DNA of 64,000 nt from Acanthosepion lycidas (Eukaryota; Mollusca; Cephalopoda; Sepiida; Sepiidae): NCBI GenBank assembly GCA_963932145.1, contig OZ010593.1:38864536-38928535 (forward strand), in the 5' to 3' direction. Below, piece after piece: positions 35,985 to 47,909 of this stretch. The notes beneath the pieces are model-generated. The model ran no database searches, was not told where the DNA came from, and saw only the letters and a program-made list of their open reading frames with translations. Position 1 is the first letter of the stretch; each line of letters begins with the position of its first letter. The position numbers and the translations under genes are program-made.

Positions 35985-36665
35985 TTAATCATTCACCACT
36001 TCATTTTGTTAACTTTTCTAGTCTTTCAAATTTAATATTTCAGTTTTTATTGCTTCCTAGAAATTTTCTTTGTTTGGATATTGTTTTCCATTCTCATATA
36101 CATGTTTTTAATAATGGACCATAAGAGTTCTTTTGGATTAATATTTAGATGAGTTGAGTGCCATTCTATTAATTTGATATCTTTCAAACATTTTTTTAGC
36201 AAAGTGAGCAATGGCAGTTATAGAATGTGAAGGAGCATCTTTTTGCATGAATACACTCTTTACATTAGAGCTTCCTGTTAGTGACTTGTACCTTTAAAAA
36301 ACATCTTGTCTAATAATATACAATAATTATCTGCATTTCTTGTGATGTTATCATCAAGTTTGAAAGGACCTGTAATTTCATTGTTTACAACACTAGCCCA
36401 ACCCATTTTGTCTTTTAAGATATGTTAGTTTATTATTTCCAGGAACGATCTCTAATCCACCTGACAGGTCCATCCAATGTAGCTCTAAATTTATCACTAA
36501 AAATTAATGTTAGGCAATCAGTTTTCATAATTTAAAAAAAAAAACAGATATCATAAACAAATTTCACATGGTCTTTTTATCATATAAATATTTCCTGAAA
36601 ATATTGGTTGGTAAACACCAATTTTATTGTGAAAACATTGACTTTCATAATAAAATTTGACATTG
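35985..36665 (-). mobile_element. Decayed Tc1-like transposase
   Basis: The minus strand reads, over changing frames, as the later two thirds of a Tc1-type transposase. Near 36510-36450 is FSDKFRATLDGP with RWIRDRSW; near 36420-36310 are KMGWASVVNNEITGPFKL and NADNYCILLDKMFFKG; near 36265-36195 are FMQKDAPSHSITA- and HFAKKMFERYQINRM-like pieces; near 36150-36080 is a SYGPLLKT/ENGKQYP-like remnant. The order D..D..DE/D follows the DDE catalytic core of the Tc1/mariner superfamily, but multiple stops and frame changes make it inactive. No terminal repeats were located. Confidence 0.7.
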
Positions 36666-36989
36666 TGTATAGCAGTTTCAGTTAAATATATACACAAATA
36701 TAGAAAGACTTAATGGTGCAAGGGTCTCTACTTACTCCTATAGGCAAGTATCATTATTTTAATGTGTTAATTTTTTTTTACGATGCAAAGAGGATTAGAC
36801 AACATAATCAGTTTTTGTCTACCTTCTCTCATCCTATGAACACAAAGAATAGGAAATTATAGAAAAAATATATATGAAAGAGACACATATTCACTTAAGA
36901 CAACATGCTTTTAATATTTACCCTTTTTTAATTTTTGTTTATATATATAAATGAATGTACCTAGCAGATTATAAATGATCACTTACATA
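36666..36989. other. AT-rich stretch, nothing recognised
   Basis: No element end or exon seen. Confidence 0.5.
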
Positions 36990-36992
36990 CAT

Positions 36993-37065
<73 letters not shown>

Positions 37066-37181
37066 TCGAACAATGTATCATGTCTTTGCATACAAACCAA
37101 GATATAACAAATGTATTTATGAGCAAACACAGTAAAAGCAAGACTAATAAAGATACTTGACATATATCCATAAATATGTCT

Positions 37182-37233
<52 letters not shown>

Positions 37234-37262
37234 TGCACACGCACACACACACACACACACAC
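36990..37262. repeat. Pair of (CA)(TA)(CA) microsatellites
   Basis: Two similar compound tracts, 36990-37065 and 37184-37262, surround about 118 bp of unique sequence. The second ends in about 40 bp of CA with GCAC interruptions. Confidence 0.95.
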
Positions 37263-37369
37263 CAGACAGGGTGTACAAAAGAATGGATATTTAAGGCTGA
37301 AGATGTTTAAAATGCTTATTGATGTTTAACAGCTATCATTTCTCAGATGTTTTGTTTTTCATTTATGCT

Positions 37370-37660
37370 ATTCTCCTCCCCCTACTCATTCCCATAATTT
37401 TCATTCACACATCCAACTTTTCTACTGTACCATCCCCCACCCTTGGGCAACTACCTGACTTCCTTACACCCAATTCCAACTGCATTTGTCTCTGAATGTG
37501 AAAGCATGGAATCTCCCTGCAACCAAAGAGGATGAAACGAGTGCAAAGTAGAGACAATCCAGAAAATGCTTGTGGGTGCCACTCTGCTACTGCTGCTGCT
37601 GCTACAGACACACTGGGGAGGTGGGGGTGGCGGGGGGTGAACAAATAGTAAGTCAGGAGT
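37370..37660. other. Locally GC-richer block of unknown role
   Basis: CTCCTCCCCCTACTC, CCATCCCCCACCCTTGGG, (CTG)n near 37588-37602 and GGAGGTGGGGGTGGCGGGGG stand out from the AT-rich context. The 79-codon minus-strand frame has no domain. It may be regulatory or an untranslated exon; no splice signals are convincing. Confidence 0.3.
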
Positions 37661-38616
37661 GTTGATGATATAATATTGATCTTCTTCCCACTTCCATCAT
37701 CCTTACTTTCTTTTAATTTTTTTCATGTTGCCTTTTTTCAGTTTGATTTTTGATTCTCAGGTGCTGTTTCGAGTCTATTACAAAGTGACTTTTACAGGAA
37801 TGAGAAATAAAAACAGAGAGAGGAGAAATGGCTGATGAACCAAAAGAGAGAAGGTGAAAAGCAGGTAGAAAACTAAGAGAGAGTACAAGAGTAGAGAAAT
37901 ATAAAAAAAAAGAGAAAGGCTTAGAGAAAGAGAGAAATATAGATTGCATAACTCAATCCAAATTTAACTGGCAATGAAATTTTAGTGCAAACACCTTGGT
38001 TGTAGATAAAAATAAGAATCAATCAATTGTAGTTGACTCCATTAATCTTCAATAAATACAGCAGGTTGCCATTAAATTGGACACACGTAACCAATTTAAG
38101 AACGATCAGAACAAAGCATTTACAAACATATATTTGGTTATTTGTTCAAATCAGGGAGATGTGAAACAGCCTGAAAATGTTTCAGCATCTCATTGAGTGT
38201 GTATGTTTGGATTTATACACACACACCCACACACACACACATACACCTGATGATTGTGTTTGTGAGAAACTCTGAGTAGCAATTTGAACTGAGTCACTTT
38301 TTTCGTGTGGTGTTTGCTAGTTAGCAGTTTACACTGTCTTAGTTGATTTGGACATTGATCACTGTCTATAATTGCATACATAGGTGGCTGTCATAGATGT
38401 TTGTCTTTTCTTTTCTATCTGTGTTTCCTTTTCCTTTTTTTCTCAGTTTCTCTGTTGGCTCCTTTGTTTATTCATAGATTTTATTTCTCTTTTTCTCTTG
38501 TCACTTTAAGTGCATCCGTTTGGCAGGCTTTGTGTTGGTAAGGGTGCATGTGCTGGTTTTCCCAATACATTCATTTATTATATCTCCCTCCCTCTTCCTC
38601 TAACACTCTCTCACTC

Positions 38617-38618
<2 letters not shown>
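37661..38618. other. Stretch with purine-rich segment and CA patch, no gene seen
   Basis: 37800-37940 is A/G-rich and 38215-38245 is CA-rich. No exon recognised. Confidence 0.45.

Positions 38619-38669
<51 letters not shown>
38619..38669. repeat. (TA)n microsatellite
   Basis: TA tract of about 50 bp. Confidence 0.97.
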
Positions 38670-38672
<3 letters not shown>

Positions 38673-39422
38673 TGTATCAGTAAGCTTGGCACTTAGTTAT
38701 TAGTTGAATTTTGATCTAAAACTTTCAATGTAATCTCTCAATCTAAGTGATTAATGTACACTTCTGAATTAAATGCACTGATAACATATTACAAATAAAT
38801 ATTCATCTTGTAAAATGAATATTTTTTTTTTTCTCTGGAGCCAAAAACTTATTAATGTAACTCTATATATAAAAAATAGAGATCAAATGTTTTATTAAAA
38901 GAAATGTGCTTGTCAGGAGGCAAATTTTCTTTAATAAGACATTTGATGACTAGGCCAGTTAATATTAACTTTACTGTTTAAAAAAAAAAGTAATGTCTAC
39001 TCAAACTCGTGTACCCAATTCATTTCTCACTGGGTACTCTATACTTGTAACCTTGTGTCAGATTAAGCTCAGTTTTTTAAATTCTTATATATGTTTTTTT
39101 TTTTTTCAGTAAACTTCCAGCACTATAGAGGAGAACATTTTTATATGATCTTCTTGGGTCTGCTGTTCTCATTATTTACCAGATCCTATCCTTTTGATGA
39201 AAAAGAGGAATTGAACTTTCTACTGATTGGATAATCTAAGTTTAACATAGACGCTGCTTCTTTCAAATGTCTTATTCTACAATGTTGATCTATCCCTGTT
39301 ATCATGATTTCATCCTATAGTGAGTAGTAGGCTCTTTTTTTTTCTCCATACATGATCAGCCATTCCTGATTTCAAAGTCTTGCAACAGTATCTGTCTATA
39401 TATCTGAGATGAGGTATTATGT
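38670..39422. other. AT-rich stretch; possible inverted SINE scrap near 39205-39245
   Basis: On the minus strand AGAAAGTTCAATTCCTC near 39207-39223 is B-box-like. Nothing else recognised. Confidence 0.35.
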
Positions 39423-39682
39423 ACATTATTTACATTATTTGGACTATTTTCCTCAATAGTTCGAATAATGGATCGGTACAGACCAGATATACCAAAAATA
39501 TGGAGACAAATTGAAAAATTTGACATTCCTACACCGATGCAAAGACTTACAACTCATCCCTTCAGGCTTGGCACCAAGACTTCCTGTCAATTCAAGGAGA
39601 GCCCGTCTGGTCACAGAGAAAGCAGGACACACCCTTGTCCAAGAAAAGATGAGGACAATAGTCTGAATAATGTAAATAATGT
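39423..39682. mobile_element. Short inverted-repeat DNA element (MITE-like), 260 bp
   Basis: 39423-39455 and the reverse complement of 39650-39682 match at 30 of 33 positions (ACATTATTTACATTATT, then GACTATT and CCTCA). The interior is clearly less AT-rich than the flanks (CCCTTCAGGCTTGGCACC, GGACACACCCTTGTCC). Open frames on both strands cross it (102 codons plus, 78 minus) without recognisable domains. No sure target duplication was found; superfamily unknown. Confidence 0.65.
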
Positions 39683-39689
39683 CTTGCAA

Positions 39690-40525
39690 CAGTGTTCCTC
39701 AAACTCATCTTTTAGGAGACATCTGGTTTCACCTTTGTGTTATATACTACAATTACATGAATACTATACAGAGTGAGAGAGCAAAACTTGCAAAATTGTT
39801 GAAACCATCAGAACACACGTATTATGCATAAATAGGCTGATTAATACAAAAGGATATTAATGAAGATCATAAATAATATTGAAACACATAGCTTATTCAA
39901 TGTGGCTTCTATTATTTTTAATTAGTCTCAACATAACCTCAAAATCTGCAAATTTTAACCATAAAATCCTAGGGCATCATGGCCCACTCTTCCTTGATGG
40001 TAATATGAATGTATTGATGTGGGAGATGAGAGGTTTACTTCTAAACAGTTGTTACTTTGAAATTTGTTTTTCATGCCAATCATCCTCTGTTGATATATGT
40101 CTGGGCTACCACTTTTATATCAAGTTTTGCTTTGACATGTAAGTAACAGACAATCCCTTTCTTCACCCTCTATGGATGGTGGGTACTAGAGATCAGGTAT
40201 TGTCCAGTGAATGTTATCTTACAATATACAGATGTTCTGAATCAATAGTCAGTGCAAGAAACAGCCTTGTTTGGAAGAAAATCTATGATAACTGCTGAAT
40301 TAAATCAGTTACAAAGTGAATTGAATAAAATAATTTCTATACTGAATAAAAGATTCCAACAAAATTTGAACAAGTCCTACCATCAAGAATTCAAAAAGGT
40401 TAAAATGCATCAAATACAAAAGCTAATGCTTATACTAAATAAAAAATAACTCTATGTAAATCTGCAAAAAATTAGTCAAGAGTGACAATCAGCTTGTGCA
40501 ATAAGAAATATAAGTCACTTTGCTG
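39690..40525. other. AT-rich stretch, nothing recognised
   Basis: Two open frames of 87 and 65 codons (39879-40142, 40252-40449) show no motif; the second is Gln/Lys/Asn-rich as expected of AT-rich DNA. Confidence 0.45.
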
Positions 40526-40526
40526 A

Positions 40527-40529
<3 letters not shown>

Positions 40530-40557
<28 letters not shown>
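40530..40557. repeat. (TA)n microsatellite
   Basis: TA tract of 28 bp. Confidence 0.95.
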
Positions 40558-40715
40558 GGTTGTATAGTGCAAACTTTTTAAACATTTTTTACATATTCTT
40601 TAATCACATATTCAAAATTCTGACTATGAATTAAATGATCAAAATTTATAATAATTATCTAGTACTAAATAAGTATTTAAAATTCTCATAATTACATCTG
40701 TTGTTTTGTTAAATA

Positions 40716-40795
40716 TTAGGTTGGTGCAAAAATAATGTCGTCTTCTCACATAGTAACATATGTGAGAAAACGACATTATTTTTGCACCAACCTAA
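40716..40795. mobile_element. 80-bp mariner hairpin MITE, copy 2 (MADE1-like)
   Basis: Same 80-bp palindrome as at 29893, between TA duplications (40714-40715 and 40796-40797). It differs from a perfect palindrome by a G for T next to the TAAC loop and one T-to-C change in the left arm (GTCGTCTTC). Confidence 0.97.
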
Positions 40796-41176
40796 TACAA
40801 GTTTTGAATTCCTGGATGGTGCTACAGGTAACTTTACATTAGGAAATATTTCACATTTTTATCCTTTTTCTGACAAACTTACAAACTGGACAAATAGACA
40901 TTCTCTAGCTGCCCTCTCCAACACAGATAAAACATGGAAATATTTTAGCCCAAAAAGATAAATTAAAAATGCTTTAATTTAGTGAAGAATGAAATTTGAA
41001 GATCCTGTCAAATGATTTTTTATTTGGAAATATTCAAATCAGAAGAGAAATAATGCACTATTAAAAGAAACAAATTCCATATTTTAAAAATTCTACCCAT
41101 TTTAGAGTCTTCAAAATCTACTTGTTTAAATGAGTTTCCTTATGTGTGTGAGTGCATGCATTTGTGTGTTATAGTA

Positions 41177-41210
<34 letters not shown>
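41177..41210. repeat. (TA)n(TG)n microsatellite
   Basis: TA block then TG block. Confidence 0.95.
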
Positions 41211-42400
41211 CTTATAATGTGTTTCAGTAATAAAGGTTTTGTTAGTAAATCCATGAAAAAGAAAAAGATCTGGAGAAATGTCTAGCCATAATACCTACAT
41301 TTGTATTTGGGACAAACAACAACTGCTACAACATTTAGGTAAAACTGAAATATTAAAAAGAAAAACAAATGCACAATCAGATGGAGAGAGCAGATTTAAC
41401 AGGAGAATATTTTATCCAGGAATCTTTATGTGGTAATTTATGGCAAATGAAGCTATGTGCACACAAAGTGTGCAGACTGCTATAAAAGCAGAACAGATTA
41501 CAAAACCTTCTAACTGGAATCATTTTCCCTCTCTCATGCAGATACACAGACACACACCTACACATGGCAGACACACACCAACAGCCACGTTGCCAATGAC
41601 AACTGATTGGATACATTCCTCAATATGGAGGTGCTTGTTGAGTTTCCAATGTTTAGCGATTTCAAAACATTTTCCTAGTATAGTTTTTATTTTTGCTTCA
41701 AGTTATCCCCCATTTCTCTGCAAAATATTTACAAATTGTTTTCTATGATTGAACCTTGATATTTACTAATCTTAGTCTAGTATAAAGCAACAGGTGTGCA
41801 ACATTCAGTGAAAATCAAGCTTATTGCAATAGTAATGATGTATTACCCTACCACACTAGAATGCCAAGTTTGGATTTGTTATTATTACTACTTGCATCAT
41901 ATCCTCTTCTGCTGAGGATGAGAGTCTCTGTGTTATTTGCCTAAGATCAAAGTGTAGTATCTGTTTCAATTCCTTGCTGTTAGGATTCTTACCAGTTGAT
42001 GAAAAACCAATAAAGTTTGCCTAGTTCCAGGGATTCCATCCCTGCAGCAAAACCTCCACCTCCTTTATGTTAAAGGAAAGCGGTTGTGAGGATTTGGCAG
42101 CCTTTGTTTTTGACCAATATCTATATATATACATGGAGCTAAATGCAGAATGAAAAATGTCTCTCACCAGCACCTCTGCTTTGGATAAAAGTGTAGTATC
42201 TGTGCACACTGTGAAAAGAGTTAGACTCAAAATATGTAGATGCATGCAAATATACATTATGTTTTACATAGGTGGATTATTATTACTACTATTATTATTA
42301 TTACTACTAATAGCAATTACATGTATGTTTGATAGCTTTTTCTTCCAAGAATTTTCTTCACTCAAATTTGAACTTTCTAATTGATAAAATCTTACTTGTT
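41211..42400. other. AT-rich stretch with (TTA)n near 42278-42308
   Basis: An imperfect TTA/CTA triplet tract occurs at 42278-42308. Nothing else recognised. Confidence 0.5.
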
Positions 42401-42404
42401 TTAC

Positions 42405-42462
42405 AAAATACAGAGATTGTTTCTTTAGTTGAGAAAAACTAAAGAAACAATTTATGTATTTT
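42405..42462. repeat. Imperfect hairpin, 26-bp arms
   Basis: 42405-42430 pairs with 42437-42462 at 24 of 26 positions, with a perfect 15-bp inner stem (ATTGTTTCTTTAGTT) around a GAGAAA loop. It may be a decayed hairpin MITE or a structured RNA. Confidence 0.8.
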
Positions 42463-42859
42463 ATCAAAAAGAATTTTCTTTACATTTCAAGTAAGAGTTA
42501 GTACAATTATTTTAATGAGAAAATGTGAACATATTGAGTGGACATTTAATTCTTGAGTGCTACTGTCAATGTTCAATGTGCATGGAACAATGAGTAAAGG
42601 GTTCAAACTGAATATTGACTTTGGTCATCACATCATATTTAATGTGGGATTTAAACCTACAACATCCAACCATGATCGGATTTTCGGGCGTAAACCTTTT
42701 TTTTTTTTTGCTTAATGTCTTCTCACTCTCAAAGCTTCTAGCCCACCAGAGTTCTATTCTACTGTAACTTTTCTCTCTGCACTGATTACTCACACTTTTT
42801 ATATACTTCTATTTTTTTCTGATTCCGATAATCATTTTCAATCTATCACCTGTTTGGGG

Positions 42860-44034
42860 TAGTGAAATGAGTGTTTCCCTCTCTAATACCCCAACCCATC
42901 TTTTACACCCATCATATTTCACTCCTTCATCTTCGTTCATTTTTTTGTTCCCTAAACCCACATCCACTGGCTATTTTCATCCTCCTTCCCCATGCTGCTT
43001 GGTAGAGTCTACAACTAACTTCCCCATTCCACCTGACACCTTGACTAAACATCAGCTCGACATCCAACCCACCAATCCTCAATCTACTATACCCTCATGT
43101 ACAGCAGCAGCAGCGGCCTTTCCCTCCACCGTCTTCAATCCTTCCCTTTCCTTTTTTTTCCTACAATCCATGCGCGTATACAGACATATGCGTTACAAGC
43201 ACGTCACTACAAATTCCCACCTCCCTCTCCCTCTCCCTCTCTCCCCTGCACCCCCAGTAGACACGCACAGCCGCGTGCACGCACGCACCCACCCTGACTC
43301 TTTAAGAATGACTCATAGTGTGTTATGCAGGGTTTGTCATGCGCATCCTGGTCAACATTAGAGTTTCAGTGAAGGAAAAAGAAAATCATAGGCAGTTGGA
43401 GGCGAGAGAAAAAGGGTAAATTAAGGAGGAGGAAGAAGAAAAAGAAGAAAAAGAAGAGGTGAGAAACAAAGGCATGAATGAGAGAGGAAGAGATGTCAAA
43501 AGAGTGAGAAAGAGTCCGACAAAATGAAATGATTACATAGGTAAACCATATACGCATTCATAGATCGCTCAGTAGAAAACAATCACACACACACACACAC
43601 ATATGTGCACCTAGAAAGTGAGAGAGAGAGATAAAAGGAGAGATAGAGAAAGAGAGGGAGAGAGAAAAGAAGTAGTAGTATTGTTGTAGGTTGAATTTTT
43701 CCTGGACATGGACAGAAGGCAAGCTGCAGATCCTTGGGAGAGAAAGTCAGAAACCTCGATAGAACAAAACGAAGCCATGCGCACATACTTCACACAGAGA
43801 AAGACGAACACATGTCCATAGGGAAGAAAAAGAGAGAGAGATTTCTGAAGTAGTAGCATCGTCTGTTCAGTATTTGCTATGGACAGAGAGAGATACAGAG
43901 ATAGACTGTCATACGATAAAAGGATTGACGGTGTCTACTGTTACATGATGGCACCAACGGGACGACAACCCAAAACAGCACCACCACCAACACCACCACC
44001 AACAACAGTAAAGGTAGTAGCAGTCATTATATAG
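42860..44034 (+). promoter_or_regulatory. Candidate internal promoter / 5' exon region (tentative)
   Basis: The least AT-rich, most CpG-containing stretch outside mobile elements (GCGCGTATAC, AGCCGCGTGCACGCACGCAC, CATGCGCATCC). It is pyrimidine-rich on the plus strand up to about 43350, then switches to purine-rich (GAGAGAGAGA) through about 43910, a skew switch seen at some start sites. A short frame starts at 43945 with MMAPTGRQPKTAPPPTPPPT; its second ATG has A at -3 and G at +4. Possible GT donors lie at 44008 and 44014, neither strong, and the frame otherwise stops at 44032-44034. It could be a first exon of an alternative CELF transcript, of another gene, or simply a low-complexity CA/CT/GA region. 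Confidence 0.3.
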
Positions 44035-44100
44035 TAGTAGTAGTTGTAGTAATATTACTTGTAATAAGTGTTGTTATTGTTGTCATAGTTGTAGCAGGAA
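43970..44100. repeat. Triplet-repeat patch (CAC/CAA then GTA/GTT)
   Basis: CACCACCAACACCACCACC is followed by AGTAGTAGTAGTTGTAGT, an impure triplet-rich tract overlapping the candidate exon above. Confidence 0.8.
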
Positions 44101-45359
44101 TTTGGATGTGATTTCCAAAATACTGGATTTTTGTAAGAAAATAAGAAAGAAGAGTCTCATTCAAGATTGTTTGGCATTCTCTCACTTCAAATTCCATTCC
44201 AACATTCACAGACTTCCTCATTCCTTCAATTCGCTTCTGTGACATTCCAGTTCTCTTTAATTCCTGAATTCTTTACTTCTCCTCCCACTCCAACTTCATT
44301 TAACCTATTTTCCCTCTCTACTTTCACTTTCACTTTCTATTTTCCTTTCCTCCCTTTACTCTCTTTTATTCTTTGTCTTCAGTCTATCTAGTTCTATCTT
44401 GTATGTCAAATAATCACAGAATTCTGCACTTGGATTCTTTAGCATTTTGGTTTAATGTTTTACTTGTGTGTGACTGTGTGTCTGTCTGTGTGTTTCTTTT
44501 GTGCTCTATTATTTTGTTCTAATTTTCTAATTTTTCTGGTTAAAAAAATAACCAAACATTTCTGCAAAAGAATTTTTGTCCTGTTTTTTATAAAGTTTGA
44601 AGATTTTAAAAAATGAATGATGAACAAAAATGTTATTGATACAAAATTACTTTTTTTCTGTTTTTATTTTTTAATAATTTTTTTTTTAATTTTATTTTTC
44701 TAAATGCTAATTAATATTTTATTTTACTATATATTAATTCAAAGCTAACAAATATTTGGAAAGCATGTAGTATATTTAATTTGGCATGGGGGATCAAAAA
44801 CATTAGAGAATGATTCCATATTTGTTTATTTGTAGATGTTTTTTTTCTACCTCTCCATTCCTCACTTAGCAGGAAATGAGTCATACACTATGCAACTTGA
44901 TTCTGTGTCATGATTAAGTATTTTGCTTTGGGGTTTGCTTCATTTTTAGAATTATTTCAACAAAGTAACTAAATCTTTCAAATAATATCAATTCAGTTTT
45001 TACACATTTTGCTTCACTATATTTATTTGCACAATTTTTTTGTTCATAGTTTTTATTTTATCACTTCTTTAAAAAAAAACATTCAGGGAAGCTATCATCT
45101 GACAGACAGGTAGTTTTGTGTTCTTACTAAATCTGTAAAAGTCATATCAATTTTAATGATTCTAAAATATGTTTAATGTGTAATGAATTTATTGTAACTG
45201 GGTTAGCAGAAATGTTTCTTTAACAAAAAGTAATGAATCTAAATATAATTATTTTAACTTTTGTTAAAGCAAACATTAACTTAGTAAAGACAATTTAATA
45301 TAGTTTGGAAAATTTAGAGTTTATTACTTTCAGCCAATTCTCCAGCCATCATCAAGCGA
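44101..45359. other. AT/T-rich stretch, nothing recognised
   Basis: Low-complexity T-rich DNA with no exon or element end. Confidence 0.5.
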
Positions 45360-45360
45360 C

Positions 45361-45394
<34 letters not shown>
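45360..45394. repeat. (AAT)n microsatellite
   Basis: Pure AAT triplets, about 35 bp. Confidence 0.96.
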
Positions 45395-45395
<1 letters not shown>

Positions 45396-45559
45396 TCTTT
45401 TGAAATCTATCTTTATCTAAATACAAAAGCTTGTTTCAATGAGTACTGTTTACATACTTAGAATAACTTCCTAAGAAAAAGTTTCATCTACCTTTGATCT
45501 CACTTGAAAGATTTGCTAAACAATTAAAAGAAATAATATTAATAATAATCTATTGCTTT

Positions 45560-46065
45560 TGATCTTAATTGATTGGAGGTACTAACATGTCCATGTTTCG
45601 TCTTAATTTCTATTAAGATGGGCTACAGTAAATATCCTGTCCAGTAACACAGAATTGCTTGTCAACTGCCTGTTGAGTATGTCTCCCAGGAGCTGACACA
45701 CTGTATATTTCTGCTTGTGAGCATGAGCAGTGAGGGAGCATTATGGATGAGTGTCAAGAAGGTTGTTTTTCTTTAAGTGTAAAGAAGGTGGCAGCCAAGG
45801 GGATTTGGGAGTTACAGTTATATCCTCAGTCAGAGACCATTTGAGTGGACTAAGTTACCCAACCAGAAATTATTTCTAACTGGTCCCCCACCTGCAAGGA
45901 TATGTACTGCTTTTATCAAAACCTGTCATCATATCACACATACTTGGTTGTGATGCATGTGCCTGGTATACTCTCTCTTAAAATATACTGGGTGTGCCAT
46001 GATGAGCATATTGGGCTTCATGTATTTGTTCCCCAGCATCACTTTGTTGGAATGCTGCCCTATTA
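45560..46065. repeat. Probable unclassified dispersed repeat
   Basis: About 500 bp of balanced composition (CTCCCAGGAGCTGACACAC, GGTGGCAGCCAAGGGGATTT, GTCCCCCACCTGCAAGG) in an AT-rich context, with no exon structure. The MITE at 46066 sits at its far edge. No second copy in this window, so the repeat status is inference from composition. Confidence 0.3.
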
Positions 46066-46145
46066 TTAGGTTGGTGCAAAAATAATGTCGTTTTCTCACA
46101 TAGTAACATATGTGAGAAAACAACATTATTTTTGCACCAACCTAA
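46066..46145. mobile_element. 80-bp mariner hairpin MITE, copy 3 (MADE1-like)
   Basis: Same 80-bp palindrome between TA duplications (46064-46065 and 46146-46147). It shares the G-for-T change beside the loop with copy 2 and has one further G-to-A change in the right arm (AAAACAACATT). Confidence 0.97.
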
Positions 46146-46147
46146 TA

Positions 46148-47905
46148 AATAATGATAATAATGTTTTTGAATGTTACTGATTCTCAAGCATCCCAACAAA
46201 TAAAAGTAAGATTTTTTCATTATCAACAGAAAACACAAGACGAACAAAACTTTAATTAAGTCCACTAATTTTTTTCAGTATATTTTTTTCGACTTATTCT
46301 TTTGCCAAATACTTTTTATTCATGCAGAAATACAAAAGCAGCCATTTTCATTTCTTGAAACAAAAACATGAGATTTTTAGATTTTCATCAGTGATAAAAT
46401 CAATTCTAATTGTTTGCTTGCCATTTTGAATTCTGATGACAACACAAAAATTAAATGAAGTCTTGATAATATCCTCATCTGAAATATTTCACTAAAACTA
46501 ACAGAGTAATTGATACTTTTTTCAAACTGAAATCTAGCCAATTAAATGCTGATAATGAATACATTGTTTTATATTTTTTCCATATGTTCTTCATAAAAAG
46601 TCTCAGTTGGTACTCTTTTTTTAAACCCCTTATAAAAATTTATTCATCCCTTTCTTTTAAAGTTTAGTTCTAATCCCAACAGAAGTTTCAGGATATTTTA
46701 ATGATTTATTTTCCCAAAAAGTTTCTTCTCATCATCACATTTTGATTTCTCAACTTTGTCTCTTATGGACATTTTTCCTTTGGTTACAACTTGGAATTTG
46801 GCAAAGAACTATTTTTCAGATCTGAAAAACATCCTTTACTTCTGACATGGCATCAAAAGCTTACAATCTGGACCTCTTGACTCCAACCTCCAGCACAAAC
46901 CCACTTATGTCAAAAAAAGAAAAAAGAACTTTGCTAAATTATCTTGATATCTGCATACATTCTGATATAAGTGAATATGTACAATGTAATTCAATCCTTT
47001 TGATTTACTTTGTATGCATGTGGAATAAATGTGAACACAAGTATTTTGTTATTTTAGACAAGGACCAAATTTTTCAAATGATATATCAACAACACTAAAA
47101 AACACTTTTTTAGTATCATTGGTATTTTAATTTCCATCACAGTAAATGTTATTATTTTTCTTTCCTCATACACAAAGACACAAAAATATATAATGGCAAA
47201 ACAAAATGTAATTCACTAACTTTAAATGTAAAACTTGTCTTAGATTTTTTGAAATAAGAAATATGATGTTTGTGACTATTTCCACACTCAATCTGTTTAT
47301 AGAATCTAGCAATATTGTTTCAGATTGCATTCTTGAAATTAAAAAACCTCTCATGAATTTGTCTATAAAATTCTAGTCCATGTTCTTCAAAGTTACTTTA
47401 GTTTATAAGTATGTCTATATATACAGCTTTAGGCCAGGTCTTATGATATGGTTCCAATTCCAAAATGCTTTCTACTTCACCTGTCCAGTGTCAGAACTGT
47501 TACCTTTTTCTGCATAGTCTGTTAATTCATTGATCTTTCCAACTGACATCTCCTCTTTTCATCTTAATATTTCAATCACTTTCCTCTCCTGCAAACAGCC
47601 TTTCAGTATTGTTGTATATGTGATAAGAGTAATGCATGATTTAGTCAAAGTATTTGGACATTAGTCTAAAACAGTGTTTTTCCAGATAATCAAAGACTTA
47701 GTGAAGATAAAACTATGACAAAATCAAATCAAATTATGAATGCCAATTAAATTTAGAGAAAGTTAGGACATTAGAATACAAGTGAAAGCAATATTATAAG
47801 AATGTACTGAAAAGTTCTTGGCCTGATCAGATTCTAGGAAGTCAGTCAGATTTAGATCTTTTCAAAACCCTCTCATAAAAGGATTTATAAGCTCTGTTAT
47901 CAAAG
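46148..47905. other. AT-rich stretch, nothing recognised
   Basis: No exon, RNA gene or element end recognised. Confidence 0.5.
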
Positions 47906-47909
47906 TAAT

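Noticed and set aside
36990-37262. Two similar repeat tracts around a spacer as a CRISPR-like array
   Set aside because: The tracts are ordinary CA/TA microsatellites in eukaryotic DNA; no repeat-spacer pattern exists.
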